Positions 50,626 through 60,579 are shown, counted from the first letter of the stretch. The stretch: 64,000 nt of DNA from Metabacillus litoralis (GCF_007994985.1 NZ_VOQF01000005.1:522047-586046); one strand, 5' to 3'. Numbers and translations: made by a program. The notes: generated from the letters alone by a model not told the origin.

Positions 50626-50787
50626 ATAATCCACCTCCGTGTAATGTATTATCATCATAACACGATTGTGAAATTTTATCAAATTTTTAATAATATCATT
50701 TATTGTAAAGCGGTGTCAACAGTTTTGTGCTACCTTTTAAAAAGTATTTTCAAAGGTAGCAATTATATAGAAAAAACTCAATAATAT

Positions 50788-50826
50788 TGGAAAAAAATAG
50801 CGGATTCCATGAAAGGAAAACCGCTT
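50788..50826 (-). terminator. Terminator of the minus-strand operon 52434-50848
   Basis: AGCGG-TTCC and GGAA-CCGCT arms with a T-run on the minus strand. A second hairpin (50728-50761, GCTACCTTT/AAAGGTAGC) lies further down. Confidence 0.7.
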
Positions 50827-50847
50827 TTGGTGGAAATATCTATATTT

Positions 50848-51213
50848 CTAATTTGCATATTGAACTCGTTCAAATGTACCGTCACGCCTGTGGATGGTTA
50901 ATTGAACATTTTTGTCTTTAATAAGATCACGCGCTTTATTCATTGCCTTTTCTTTTGTTGAAAATACCTCAGTTACACGTGTTGCATTTTCTCTTTTAAT
51001 TGCCCACTCATCATTATGAGGCACAATGTGGTATGGAAGGTCTTCGCTAGAATCGTTCATTTTTTCAGCTTGAGAAATGGCAATAGCAATAGCACGTCCT
51101 TCTGCATAATCATCATCTAGTAGTGCATTTGCAATTTCAATTGCTTTGTTTCTTGTTTCTGGAGTCAAATTTTTCATCGATTCTGGATAATCTTCTTTTG
51201 TCCAACTCATCAT
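50848..51213 (-). CDS. DUF2188 protein, possible general stress protein
   Basis: 121 residues in two parts: an N-terminal helical segment (SWTKEDYPESMKNLTPETRNKAIEIANALLDD, 3-50) and a C-terminal DUF2188 beta-alpha-beta domain (58-118, YHIVPHNDEWAIKRENATRVTEVFSTKEKA). The layout recalls B. subtilis YdaT, counted among SigB general stress proteins. Last gene of a three-gene unit after mscS (11-base gap). No enzymatic motif. Confidence 0.75.
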   Translation of the reverse strand: MMSWTKEDYPESMKNLTPETRNKAIEIANALLDDDYAEGRAIAIAISQAEKMNDSSEDLPYHIVPHNDEWAIKRENATRVTEVFSTKEKAMNKARDLIKDKNVQLTIHRRDGTFERVQYAN

Positions 51214-51224
51214 AATCCTCTCCT

Positions 51225-52121
51225 TTATTTTAGATTAACATCAACAGTAGGAGCACCTACTAAGTCAAATGTAGCTGAAGCAAATTCAATATTATTTGGA
51301 CTATTATCTATTTCTTCAAGGATTCTTGTGTATAGGAGATCCTTTGTTGTTCTTCGTGAACGATATTCTGAAACATAACGAAGTGTATATTCAACCCAAT
51401 TGTCATTTGCGGCTATAGTGACCATCGATTGTGTGCTAGCATCTTCAATAAGGAATTTCTTCAACATTTCTTCCCAATCCTGTCTAGCTTTATTAGCATA
51501 ATCACCAGTAACTTCTTGACCTATGGTAGAGATTATCTTCTTTGCTTGTTGATAATCACTACCATATTTAATAGGTATTTTAATTTCATCCCATAAAAAC
51601 GGGAAATCATTTGAATAGTTATAAACAGGTTCTTTAAAGACAAAGCTATTTGCTACTCTTACAATCCGTCCATTATATAAATCACCATCAACCCATTCAT
51701 TGACTTCCATGATCGTTGTTCTTAAAACACCAAGGTCTATAACATCGCCTTTAATGCCACCCATCTTCACTCGGTCACCTGTTTTGAAGATGTTTCCGAC
51801 TAAAATCGATATCCACCCTGCGATACTGATGATTACTTCTTGTAGAGCAAATGCGATACCAGCACTTGCTACACCAAGCACAACAGTTATCCCGCCGAGC
51901 TGATCACTATAAACTATTGCAATAAATATTAAAGCTACAACATATCCAATGATATTAATGAGCTTTCTTGTTTTATACCGGTTATCATAATCTTTTACAT
52001 ATTTGCTTACACTTTTTTGTAGCAATCTGAAGATAACCACGATAATTGTTATACCGATTATTACGATCGCGATTTTTGTTAATAACATATTAGAAAGTAA
52101 TGATTTAATGCTTTCTTCCAT
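51225..52121 (-). CDS. MscS-family small-conductance mechanosensitive channel
   Basis: 298 residues: three N-terminal membrane helices (about 12-30, 48-68, 75-110), the pore-lining TM3 being Gly/Ala-rich (GVASAGIAFALQEVI), then the beta domain (GDRVKMGGIKGDVIDLGVLRTTI) and a C-terminal alpha/beta part. Forms a heptamer that opens under membrane tension to release solutes on osmotic downshock. GTAGGAG site. Middle gene between the thiamine-binding and DUF2188 genes. Confidence 0.92.
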   Translation of the reverse strand: MEESIKSLLSNMLLTKIAIVIIGITIIVVIFRLLQKSVSKYVKDYDNRYKTRKLINIIGYVVALIFIAIVYSDQLGGITVVLGVASAGIAFALQEVIISIAGWISILVGNIFKTGDRVKMGGIKGDVIDLGVLRTTIMEVNEWVDGDLYNGRIVRVANSFVFKEPVYNYSNDFPFLWDEIKIPIKYGSDYQQAKKIISTIGQEVTGDYANKARQDWEEMLKKFLIEDASTQSMVTIAANDNWVEYTLRYVSEYRSRRTTKDLLYTRILEEIDNSPNNIEFASATFDLVGAPTVDVNLK

Positions 52122-52146
52122 AAAATTCTCCTACTCTATCAGTAAA

Positions 52147-52434
52147 TTATGATAGATGTGTTAGTTTATTAGCAATTGAAATTCCATCTGGTTTATAGTG
52201 AAGTTTAATATTTGTTAAAACTTCTGTTGCTCCCATTTCAATTCCAACCTGTTGTGTGGTTTTAATCAATAACATAATGTCATCAAAATTACCTTCAACA
52301 ACGGTTTCCATTGGACCAACTTCATATTTTAAGCCGGATGCTTTAATCACGTCGACCATTTGAGGAATAACACCATCTGTATTCATATCCTTGCCATTTG
52401 GTAGAACTTGAAATCCTGCAGTTACAGTTGCCAT
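52147..52434 (-). CDS. Thiamine-binding protein, MTH1187/YqgV family
   Basis: 95 residues, one ferredoxin-like domain (ATVTAGFQVLPNG..., YEVGPMETVVEGNFDDIMLLIKTTQQ) of the DUF77/thiamine-binding family. Such proteins bind thiamine or its pyrimidine part; B. subtilis YqgV is similar. ATG 52434 is chosen (AAAGGAG seven bases before) instead of 52440. No TPP riboswitch is seen upstream. First gene of the unit with mscS. Confidence 0.8.
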   Translation of the reverse strand: MATVTAGFQVLPNGKDMNTDGVIPQMVDVIKASGLKYEVGPMETVVEGNFDDIMLLIKTTQQVGIEMGATEVLTNIKLHYKPDGISIANKLTHLS

Positions 52435-52661
52435 TATCATTCTCCTTTCTGATCATTTATTTATCCTTTACCTTTAATAGAAACATAATAAACATAGATA
52501 ATAGAAAGAAGAGAGGAATCGTGTAGGAAAAATTAAACAATATTGATGATTGAATTCGTCATACACATTTCACTTATCTTAGATAACATTTCATTAGGTG
52601 AAAGAAGTTGAAATGGACTATAATGAGAAAAGTGATAATGATAAATAAGAAGGTGAAAAAA

Positions 52662-54389
52662 ATGATAGAAATGCTAAAACATCTTAAACCATATCGAACA
52701 AAGCTTATATTTGTTTTGGTATTCTCGTTAGCGGCCATATTATTTGAATTGTATTTACCAACATTAATGGCTGATATCGTTGATGTAGGTATTGTGAATC
52801 AAGATGTGCCCTTTATTTTAAGAACAGGTGCCTTGATGCTTTTTTGTTCATTTATGGCGATCGTATTAATGGTTGGAGTTAGTTATTTTGCTTCAAAAGT
52901 TTCATTAGGCTTTGGAAGAGATATGAGAAGAAAAATTTTCGTGCACGTTGAGCATTTTTCATTGCAGGAGTATGAAAAATTCGGCTCAGCATCACTTATT
53001 ACAAGAACAACAAATGATGTAAAAGTTGTTCAAGATGTGATTAATATGATGCAGCGTATGATGACAAGAGCTCCTTTAATGTTAGTCGGAGGGGTATTGC
53101 TTGCGGTATCAAGAGATCGGTATTTATCTCTTATCTTCCTTGCTGCATTACCCGTTTTGGCACTTGTGATTTTTGTTGTTGCTCGAAAAGCGATTCCGCT
53201 TTTTTCTTCTTTACAGAAAAAAACAGATCGCTTAACACTCATTCTTAGAGAGGCATTAACAGGGATACGTGTTGTAAGAGCTTTTAACCGAGTTGATTAT
53301 GAAAAAAATCGCTTCAATATAGCAAATGAGGATTTTCGTGATACTGGTATTAAAGTTGGAAAGTTAATGGCATTTATGTTTCCGATCATGCTTATTATTA
53401 TGAACTTTACAAATATCGCGATTGTATGGTTTGGTGCGATCCGCATTGAACAAGGTGATATGCAGGTTGGAAACTTATTGGCTTTTATTCAATATGCAGC
53501 GATGATATTAATGTCTTTAATCATGCTTTCAATGGCGTTTATTATGATTCCTCGAGCACAAGTTTCCGCAAAACGATTAAATGAGGTTTTAATGACGAAA
53601 CCTTTGATAAAAGATCCAATAAATGAAGAATTTGCAGAGGATGAGGCAGGTCTCATTGAATTTAACTCAGTGATATTTCGTTATGAAGGAGCGGAAAAAC
53701 CTGTTCTTGAGGATATTTCCTTTGTAGCGAAACCTGGTGAAACAACAGCGATCATTGGTAGCACTGGTGCTGGTAAATCAACACTTCTCCAATTAATTCC
53801 TCGTTTTTATGATGTGGAAAGTGGATCAATCACAATTGATGGCGTGAATATCCAAAACATGCTACAAAGCACACTTCGAGGGAAAATTGGTTATGTCCCA
53901 CAAAAGGCGACATTATTTAGTGGGACCATTGCTGAAAATATGCGCTATGGAAACGATCAAGCTGGTGAGGGAGAAATACGTGAAGCACTTAAAACGGCTC
54001 AGGCGCTTGATTTTGTTGAAAAAAGAGAAAAAGGGATGCATAGCAAGCTAGAGCAAGCTGGCTCTAATCTTTCTGGAGGTCAAAAACAGCGTTTATCCAT
54101 TGCTCGTTCACTCGTAAGAAAGCCAAAGATTTATCTTTTTGATGATAGCTTTTCTGCACTAGATTATCAAACAGATCGTAAATTACGTGATGCTTTAAAA
54201 CAAGAAACAGCTAGTGCAACGATTCTTATTGTTGCACAAAGAGTAAATACGGTTAAGAATGCGGAAAAGATTATTGTGTTGAATGACGGGAAAATTGCTG
54301 GAATAGGAACACATACAGAGCTATTAAACGATAATACCATCTACCAGGAAATTGTTGCTTCACAGCAAAATGGGGAGGTGGGCGCATGA
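52662..54389 (+). CDS. Heterodimeric ABC exporter subunit with degenerate catalytic site
   Basis: 575 residues: six-helix exporter membrane domain (1-320) and one NBD (335-570) with Walker A GSTGAGKST, signature LSGGQKQR and Walker B IYLFDDS, where the catalytic Glu is Asp. This marks the non-hydrolysing site half of a heterodimer, as in BmrC, LmrC, YfiB or TM287. ATG 52662 has AAGGTGA before it and gives the usual MIEMLKHLKPYR start. The next gene overlaps by four bases and supplies the partner. Likely exports drugs or lipid-like compounds. Confidence 0.9.
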   Translation: MIEMLKHLKPYRTKLIFVLVFSLAAILFELYLPTLMADIVDVGIVNQDVPFILRTGALMLFCSFMAIVLMVGVSYFASKVSLGFGRDMRRKIFVHVEHFSLQEYEKFGSASLITRTTNDVKVVQDVINMMQRMMTRAPLMLVGGVLLAVSRDRYLSLIFLAALPVLALVIFVVARKAIPLFSSLQKKTDRLTLILREALTGIRVVRAFNRVDYEKNRFNIANEDFRDTGIKVGKLMAFMFPIMLIIMNFTNIAIVWFGAIRIEQGDMQVGNLLAFIQYAAMILMSLIMLSMAFIMIPRAQVSAKRLNEVLMTKPLIKDPINEEFAEDEAGLIEFNSVIFRYEGAEKPVLEDISFVAKPGETTAIIGSTGAGKSTLLQLIPRFYDVESGSITIDGVNIQNMLQSTLRGKIGYVPQKATLFSGTIAENMRYGNDQAGEGEIREALKTAQALDFVEKREKGMHSKLEQAGSNLSGGQKQRLSIARSLVRKPKIYLFDDSFSALDYQTDRKLRDALKQETASATILIVAQRVNTVKNAEKIIVLNDGKIAGIGTHTELLNDNTIYQEIVASQQNGEVGA

Positions 54390-56212
54390 GTGAAAGAAGA
54401 TCAGGCCCAATGATGAGACATGGTCAGGGAATGACAGTTGAAAAACCTAAGGACTTTAAGAAAGCTTTTAAAAGACTTTTGAGTTATTTAAAACCATGGA
54501 AAAATAAGATGATCCTTGTTACACTAGCTGCAATTTTATCAACACTATTTAATGTCATTAGTCCTAAACTATTAGGAGATGCGACATCATCTATTTTTGA
54601 TAGCTTTACATCTGGACGTTCTATTGATTTTGATTTTATATCTAGAATTCTTTTTCTATTAATTGGTTTATATATTCTTTCATCATTGTTTTCCTATATA
54701 CAACAATATATTATGGCAGGAATTGCTCAACGAACAGTTGCACAGCTTCGTAAAGAAGTAAATGAAAAGCTGTCACGGTTACCACTTCGTTATTTTGATC
54801 AACATTCACATGGTGACTTATTAAGTAGAGCAGTAAATGATATTGATAATATTAATACCTCCTTACAGCAAGCTCTTACTCAAATTATAAACTCGGTGAT
54901 CTCGATTATTGGAATTATCATAATGATGTTGGTTATTAGTCCACTATTAACATTGGTTGTATTAGTAACCATTCCACTTAGCTTAATGGTTGCGAGATTT
55001 ATTACGAAGTTTTCACAAAGGCATTTTGTCAAACAACAAGAAGAGCTTGGAACAATTAATGGTCATATCGAAGAAATGTTTACTGGTCACCAGGTTGTAA
55101 AAGCTTTTGGTCATGAAAAGAAATCAATTTCCGAGTTCGATGAAATTAATGATCGATTGTATCAGTCAAGCTGGAAAGCACAGTTTATATCAGGCTTAAT
55201 GATGCCGCTAATGGGATTTGTAGGAAATCTAGGGTTTATTATCGTCTCCATTTCAGGTGGATTACTTGTTTTAAATGGAAGTATACGCGTAGGTGATGTT
55301 CAGGCGTTTATTCAATACACTCAGCAAATTTCACAACCATTAGCACAGGCAGCTGGAATAGCAAATATGATACAAGTAGCAATAGCTTCTGCTGAACGTG
55401 TTTTCACATTATTGGATGAAGAAGAAGAAATTCAAGAAAAAGATACGTCGGTTAAGACAGATTCGCTTAAGGGTCATGTTAGTTTTGAGCATGTTAAATT
55501 TGGCTATGAACCAAATCAGCTAATTATCAATGATGTTAGTCTTGAAGTGAAGGAAGGACAAACGGTTGCAATTGTTGGACCTACAGGTGCTGGGAAAACA
55601 ACAATTGTCAATTTATTAATGAGATTTTATGAGTTGAATCAAGGTAGCATTAAAATCGATGGAGTTAACTTAACAGATATGAGTAAAGAACAGGTTCGCA
55701 GTCTTTACGCAATGGTTTTACAAGACACATGGCTTTTTAATGGAACAATACGAGAAAATATCGCATATGGAAATGAAGGAGCGACAGATAAAGATATCGA
55801 AAATGCAGCAAAAAATGCTTATGCTGATGACTTTATTCGTACTCTTCCAGATGGTTATGAAACTGTACTTGGTGAAGATGCAACAAACCTTTCTCAAGGA
55901 CAACGTCAGCTGCTCACGATTGCAAGAGCGATTATTGCTAAGCCGAAAATCCTCCTTCTTGATGAAGCAACAAGTAGTGTTGACACAAGAACAGAAATGA
56001 AAATACAAAAAGCAATGACAGAGCTCTTAGAAGGAAGAACAAGCTTTGTAATTGCCCATCGTTTATCAACAATTCGTGATGCTGATCTTATTCTTGTAAT
56101 GAAGGATGGAGACATTATTGAAAAAGGCTCACATGAGGAATTATTAAGCCTTGATGGGTTTTATGCTGATTTATATAATAGCCAATTTTCGCAAAATGAG
56201 TCCGCTTCATAA
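54386..56212 (+). CDS. Heterodimeric ABC exporter subunit with intact ATPase site
   Basis: 608 residues: an N-terminal cytosolic extension (1-35, RSGPMMRHGQG type), a six-helix membrane domain (about 40-345) and an NBD (365-600) with GPTGAGKTT, LSQGQRQL and LLLDEATSS, all standard. Pairs with the product of 52662; four-base overlap implies coupled translation and equal amounts. Family members export many drugs; substrate unknown. Signature reads LSQGQ, as in several YfiC/BmrD type proteins. A family A repeat starts right at the stop. Confidence 0.92.
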   Translation: MSERRSGPMMRHGQGMTVEKPKDFKKAFKRLLSYLKPWKNKMILVTLAAILSTLFNVISPKLLGDATSSIFDSFTSGRSIDFDFISRILFLLIGLYILSSLFSYIQQYIMAGIAQRTVAQLRKEVNEKLSRLPLRYFDQHSHGDLLSRAVNDIDNINTSLQQALTQIINSVISIIGIIIMMLVISPLLTLVVLVTIPLSLMVARFITKFSQRHFVKQQEELGTINGHIEEMFTGHQVVKAFGHEKKSISEFDEINDRLYQSSWKAQFISGLMMPLMGFVGNLGFIIVSISGGLLVLNGSIRVGDVQAFIQYTQQISQPLAQAAGIANMIQVAIASAERVFTLLDEEEEIQEKDTSVKTDSLKGHVSFEHVKFGYEPNQLIINDVSLEVKEGQTVAIVGPTGAGKTTIVNLLMRFYELNQGSIKIDGVNLTDMSKEQVRSLYAMVLQDTWLFNGTIRENIAYGNEGATDKDIENAAKNAYADDFIRTLPDGYETVLGEDATNLSQGQRQLLTIARAIIAKPKILLLDEATSSVDTRTEMKIQKAMTELLEGRTSFVIAHRLSTIRDADLILVMKDGDIIEKGSHEELLSLDGFYADLYNSQFSQNESAS

Positions 56213-56562
56213 GAAAGAGGCTGGAACATGAGTATTTAAGCTAATGATAAACCCAAATTATTAGGTGATTTTTCAATTAATCATTCGCCTAATAGTTTGG
56301 TTTTTATTTGCGTCTTTAATAGTTTTTTGATTTTGTATACTATTTTTAAGAACCAGTGGAATGTAGCGGAAGACACTCGACTCCTACGGGAATAGAGGAA
56401 AGGCTGAGACCCCGCAGGCGTAGCTGAGGAGGCTCAGCTTCCTCCCCGTGGAAAGCGAGTGTCTGCAGCGCAATGGAACGAACTTGTTTCTTTCAACTTT
56501 ACTGAGTTTAGACTTTTTCGTCTAATTGTATGAATTCTTTAAATATGTCCCAGCTTCTTTCT
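56213..56562 (+). repeat. Family A intergenic repeat element, copy 2
   Basis: Same layout and orientation as 6947-7293: GAGGCTGGAACAT end, AAACCCAAATTATTAGG hairpin, GC-rich GTGGAATGTAGCGGAAG block and ATGTCCCAGCTTC end. It starts immediately after the ABC gene and touches the end of cgoX. Confidence 0.85.
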
Positions 56563-57949
56563 ATTTCAGTGAACTTATAATTTTTTCAGCAGTTTCTTTC
56601 CCATTTTTAATACAAGCGCCAATCCCAACTCCGAAATAAGAAGCACCAGCTAAGTAGGTGTTAGGATAAAGACTGGTTAATTTTTCATTCAAAGCTGTGA
56701 CCGCTTTATTATGCTCAAGATGGTAATTTGGCATTAGGTCAAGCCAGTTTGTTACCTTTACAGATGTTGGTGTAACGTTTAATTTTAGGCTTTTTTCGAT
56801 ATCTTGTAATGCCACTTTTACAAGCTCTTCTTCAGACAAATCCTTTATCTTCTTATAAGAAGGATTCGAAGCTTTATAAAAAAGTCGAACCAATAGATTT
56901 TGTTTTTCTGATGTATGAGCCCATTTTTTACTTGTCCAAGTACAAGCATCACAATGTAAATCACTGTTTTCCGTGACGATAAAACCTGTTCCATTAGCCG
57001 GAAGCTCTTTGTCAGGTATTTGGAAGCCAAGGTAAATACTAATAAGTGATGAGTTTTTTAATTTATTAAATTCAGTATCAAGATCATGGTTATTTAATAA
57101 CTGCTGTGTCACATTATGAGGTGTTGATAATACAACATAATCAGCAGAAATAGGTGAAGAATTTTCAATGCTAATTTCGTAACGATCATTTTTCTTGCTG
57201 ATGTCTAAGGTTTTCACACCCTTTAATATTGTTGCTGATGTTAATTGATTTTCTAGAGTGTCAATCATACAAGAAAGTCCATTTTTAAAAGAAAGAAACT
57301 TTTTATTATTTGCTGATTGGAATTTTTCTTTGTTTTGAGACATGCCCCGAATGATACTGCCATATTCATTTTTATAATCTACTAAATAAGGAAGTGTTGA
57401 TGACATTGTTAGTTTGTTTAGGCTACCAGAATAGACACCTGAAAGCACAGGAGAAATTTGTTTTTCTACAATCTCTTTACCTAAAAAGCTTTCTAAAAAC
57501 TCACCAACAGAACTTTCTTTTGTGTAGTGCTGATTTTTAGTGAAAAAGTCTTTTAAAGCTGTTACTTTCCCTTTAGGAGAAATTAATGTACTGCTAAATA
57601 AAGACTTTACACTAGTTGGTATGCCGAACACCGTGTCGGCTGGAATTGGTTTTAGCTTGTTATCTGTATAAATATAGGAAATTCCTGTTTCGTTATAAAC
57701 AACTTCATTTTCTAAATGTAAATCTTCTATTAAAGGTAAAACACCTTCATTTCTAGCAACTATTGAGTCCGCACCAGTTTCCATAATAAATTCGTCATGT
57801 TTATGGGTTTTGATTTTACCGCCCAATTGATTACTTTCCTCAACTAGCACTAAATTCAAGTCGAGCTTTTCCTTTTGAGCATATTTTTGTAAATAATGCA
57901 TAGTTGTTAGGCCGGTAATTCCTCCTCCTATAACAACAGCCGTTTTCAT
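56561..57949 (-). CDS. cgoX: Coproporphyrinogen III oxidase (CgoX/HemY)
   Basis: About 462 residues. N-terminal FAD-binding motif VIGGGITGL (7-15), LGGKIKTH, METGADS, and a C-terminal LAGASYFGVGIGACIKNGKETAE FAD segment. In Gram-positives it oxidises coproporphyrinogen III to coproporphyrin III in the coproporphyrin-dependent heme route, at the membrane. ATG 57949 has GAGGAG eight bases before and is preferred to GTG 57958. hemE and hemH, its usual operon partners, are not seen beside it; here it stands alone. Confidence 0.93.
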   Translation of the reverse strand: MKTAVVIGGGITGLTTMHYLQKYAQKEKLDLNLVLVEESNQLGGKIKTHKHDEFIMETGADSIVARNEGVLPLIEDLHLENEVVYNETGISYIYTDNKLKPIPADTVFGIPTSVKSLFSSTLISPKGKVTALKDFFTKNQHYTKESSVGEFLESFLGKEIVEKQISPVLSGVYSGSLNKLTMSSTLPYLVDYKNEYGSIIRGMSQNKEKFQSANNKKFLSFKNGLSCMIDTLENQLTSATILKGVKTLDISKKNDRYEISIENSSPISADYVVLSTPHNVTQQLLNNHDLDTEFNKLKNSSLISIYLGFQIPDKELPANGTGFIVTENSDLHCDACTWTSKKWAHTSEKQNLLVRLFYKASNPSYKKIKDLSEEELVKVALQDIEKSLKLNVTPTSVKVTNWLDLMPNYHLEHNKAVTALNEKLTSLYPNTYLAGASYFGVGIGACIKNGKETAEKIISSLK

Positions 57950-58169
57950 GTTAGTCACTCCTCATTGATCGTGAATCCTAATTAAAGTCTAGTTTATATA
58001 ATGTTCATTATATATCTTATTTGTAAGCGACACATAATTCTTCCATGAATTTTCACAAATACACAACAGTTTGTTAACAATTTATTCATAACTTTGGACA
58101 ATCTAAGGAAGTCTACAAATATGCAGTAAGGTTTACATATTTGGTTTAAAAATTGAAGGAGGTCATTAA

Positions 58170-58865
58170 GTGAAGAAGAAGTTTGTTCCGTTCCTAATGG
58201 TGAGTGCATTAACATTTGGGTTTATTAGTGTGGAATCTGCATTTGCAGCTGAAGAAATACCACCATCAGAGCTGAAGCAACATAGTGAAGAAGTGCATAA
58301 TCATGATAAAGATCACGGTATGAAGCTGGAATATCTCCAGAAAAGAGCAGAAGAATTAGGTATTACCACAGAGGGCAAAGATAAGAAGCAGCTTTTAAAA
58401 GAAATTCATGAAAAAATTGTGATTGAAAAAGCAAAGCAGCTTGGAATTAATACAGATGGAAAAGATGTTGATGCTTTAGCAAAAGAAGTGTATGAAACAC
58501 TTGTTATAAAAAAAGCTAAAGAATTAAGCATTAATACAGAAGGTAAAAATATAGATGAATTATCAAAAGAAGTTTTTGAAGCAAGTGTGATGAAAGATGC
58601 GGAAGAATTAGGCATTGAGACGGACGGAAAAGATCTAAAAGAGCTAGCCATAGCAGTTAGAGATAAAAAGGTTAAACAAACGGCTGAGAAATTAGGAATG
58701 GATGTTACTGATTTATCAACTAGAGAGATCATGCATGAAATTTTTGAAAATCATGCAGAGGAAGCAAAAAAACAAAAGCTATTTCCTTTCGATGGTGAAA
58801 ATGACTTTCATTTTGGCATGCATAAAGGTAGATTTCATAAAGACAAACATCATCATAAAGAATAA
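58170..58865 (+). CDS. Secreted protein of five 28-residue repeats with His-rich tail
   Basis: 231 residues, GTG start behind AAGGAGGT. Signal peptide 1-27 (cut after FAA). A His/Asp-rich stretch (38-50) is followed by five repeats of exactly 28 residues (60-199), each like AxELGInTeGKDxxeLxKEVxExxVxK, and a tail of Gly/His/Lys ending KHHHKE. The repeats look like paired helices. His clusters at both sides could bind metal ions. No wall anchor. I do not recognise the family; similar short helical repeats are known in Bacillus exported proteins. Confidence 0.75.
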   Translation: MKKKFVPFLMVSALTFGFISVESAFAAEEIPPSELKQHSEEVHNHDKDHGMKLEYLQKRAEELGITTEGKDKKQLLKEIHEKIVIEKAKQLGINTDGKDVDALAKEVYETLVIKKAKELSINTEGKNIDELSKEVFEASVMKDAEELGIETDGKDLKELAIAVRDKKVKQTAEKLGMDVTDLSTREIMHEIFENHAEEAKKQKLFPFDGENDFHFGMHKGRFHKDKHHHKE

Positions 58866-59222
58866 CAAAGAGGCTGGGACATAATTAAAGAAATCATTCA
58901 AAAAGACGAATAAACCTAAATTCAGTTAAGGTGAAAGAAACAAGTTCGTTCCATTGCGCTGCAGACATAAGATTCGCCGGGGAGGAAGCTAAGCCTCCTC
59001 GTAAGCTGCGCACCTGTGGGGTCTCAGCCTTTCCTCTGCACCCGCAGGAGTCAAATGTCTTCCGCAACATTACACTAGTTCTTAAAAATAGTATGCAAAA
59101 TCAAAAAACATTGAAGACTGCAAATCAAAACCCGAACTATTAGGCGAATATTTAATTGACATATCACCTAATAATTCGGGTTTTTCATTAGCTTAAATAC
59201 TTATGTCTCATCTTCTTCTCAA
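58866..59222 (-). repeat. Family A intergenic repeat element, copy 3 (inverted)
   Basis: GAGGCTGGGACATAA starts directly after the previous stop. The element runs in the opposite direction to copies 1 and 2: the GC block first (AAGTTCGTTCCATTGCGCTGC...), then the AAACCCGAA hairpin at 59126-59183. Confidence 0.85.
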
Positions 59223-59232
59223 CTCATACTTA

Positions 59233-60579
59233 CTATTCTATTTTACTTGATTTAATTTTGCGCTTTCGTTGCGTGATAAAAACTCCACCACCAACTCCTA
59301 ATAAACACATTCCAGCTACTAAAAAGCTGTACATGTTTGTAGCTGTGTTTGGTAAGGCGTGTCCGTTTTTTACAACCGTTTGTTTTGGTTTTTCAACCTT
59401 TACCTTAACCGTTTCTTTTGGTTGAGTAGGTTTTGTTCCTTCGTTCTTTGGAGGTGCAACCTCATCTTTTGGCTTTTCAACCGGTTTTGTAACAGGAGGC
59501 TCTTTTTCATCTGGTTCCTCTTCAACAGGCTCTTCAACTTTAGGGACAATATTCTTAACTTCAAGTGTAATCACACTTTCAGATAGCGCTGTTTTTGCGT
59601 AAATTGAGTATGTTCCATTTTCCGTTACTTCAAAGGTATTTCCGGTGATCAAATTTCCTTCTTCTACAAAGTTATCTACACTTTTTTCGCCTGGTAGCCA
59701 TTTTAAATGAATTAAATGTTCAATTTCCTCAATCGTGATCTTCACTGGATCTGAAGTTTGTTCTTCAGAAGGGTGTGATGCAACAATATTTACTGGTGGA
59801 AATAAGTCTAATAGCTTAGCTGTTGCAAGATCTGCTAAAATCTGTTGTCCCACTTTGTTCGGGTGAATATCTTCAGGAATAATATATTCTGCTTGTTTAC
59901 CGTCATATGCTGAGTAAGAATCTAAATAATGTGAACCAGTATTACTTGCCATAGGGTTATAAACAGATGTATTCACTGATTCTGTTATTAAATTTCCTAC
60001 TAAATAAAGTTGTGAAGAGATTGACTGCGGATCAGTATCAGGTCCGAATGGATTATATAAGGAATACAACAAAATTGGTGCATCTGTTTCTTGTTTAATT
60101 ACGTTAATAATTGAAGAAAGGTTTTTTGTGATTTCTGCGGAGGTAGCTGCTACCTTTCCTTGAATTTCAGCAACATCAGCAGGATCTGTTAAAGACTTGC
60201 CTGATTTTATGAACTCTTGTAAATTAATAGCTTGTAGCAAATCGTTTGCCCCAATATTTAGCGTTACTACATCAGCTTGTTGTAGTTTTTCTTTAGAGAT
60301 ATCAAGAGAAACCGCACTTAATAATTCTCCAGAAGTCCACCCGGGATAACTCACATTTAATACTTCATTATGACTGTTGCCAATTAAAAATGGAAATGCA
60401 GATGGTGACTGTGTATTAGGGTCTTGATTATCGATTCCCCATCCCATCGTGATAGAATCACCTAATGAAACGATTGTTAATTTTTCATCTAATTCATTTG
60501 CAGAAGTTGCTGGAGTGATCGACATACCTATTAACAATAGTAGAAGTGATAGTGTTACTAGCTTTTTTATCATATTCAA
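59233..60579 (-). CDS. Wall-anchored SGNH/GDSL hydrolase with LPNTAT sorting signal
   Basis: 448 residues. Signal peptide 1-27; SGNH domain 33-260 with Ser42 in GDSI (block I), GANDLL (block III) and DIHPNKVG (block V) giving the Ser-His-Asp triad. Then a small beta region, a Pro/Glu/Lys-rich wall spacer (345-405), LPNTAT at 409, membrane segment and KRK tail. The esterase may remove acetyl or acyl groups from polysaccharide or lipid. The sorting signal matches the LPxTAT of the GH43 proteins. The start is TTG 60579, placed by AAGGAG. No operon partner for the sugar locus. Confidence 0.88.
   Translation of the reverse strand: MNMIKKLVTLSLLLLLIGMSITPATSANELDEKLTIVSLGDSITMGWGIDNQDPNTQSPSAFPFLIGNSHNEVLNVSYPGWTSGELLSAVSLDISKEKLQQADVVTLNIGANDLLQAINLQEFIKSGKSLTDPADVAEIQGKVAATSAEITKNLSSIINVIKQETDAPILLYSLYNPFGPDTDPQSISSQLYLVGNLITESVNTSVYNPMASNTGSHYLDSYSAYDGKQAEYIIPEDIHPNKVGQQILADLATAKLLDLFPPVNIVASHPSEEQTSDPVKITIEEIEHLIHLKWLPGEKSVDNFVEEGNLITGNTFEVTENGTYSIYAKTALSESVITLEVKNIVPKVEEPVEEEPDEKEPPVTKPVEKPKDEVAPPKNEGTKPTQPKETVKVKVEKPKQTVVKNGHALPNTATNMYSFLVAGMCLLGVGGGVFITQRKRKIKSSKIE

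Noticed and set aside
52435..52607. TPP riboswitch before the thiamine-binding gene
   Set aside because: The upstream region lacks the conserved TPP-aptamer CUGAGA-type motif and is too short before the divergent ABC gene.
58931..59143. 70-residue frame in the family A element copy 3
   Set aside because: It lies wholly in the repeat, is not conserved as a frame in the other copies and has no ribosome site.
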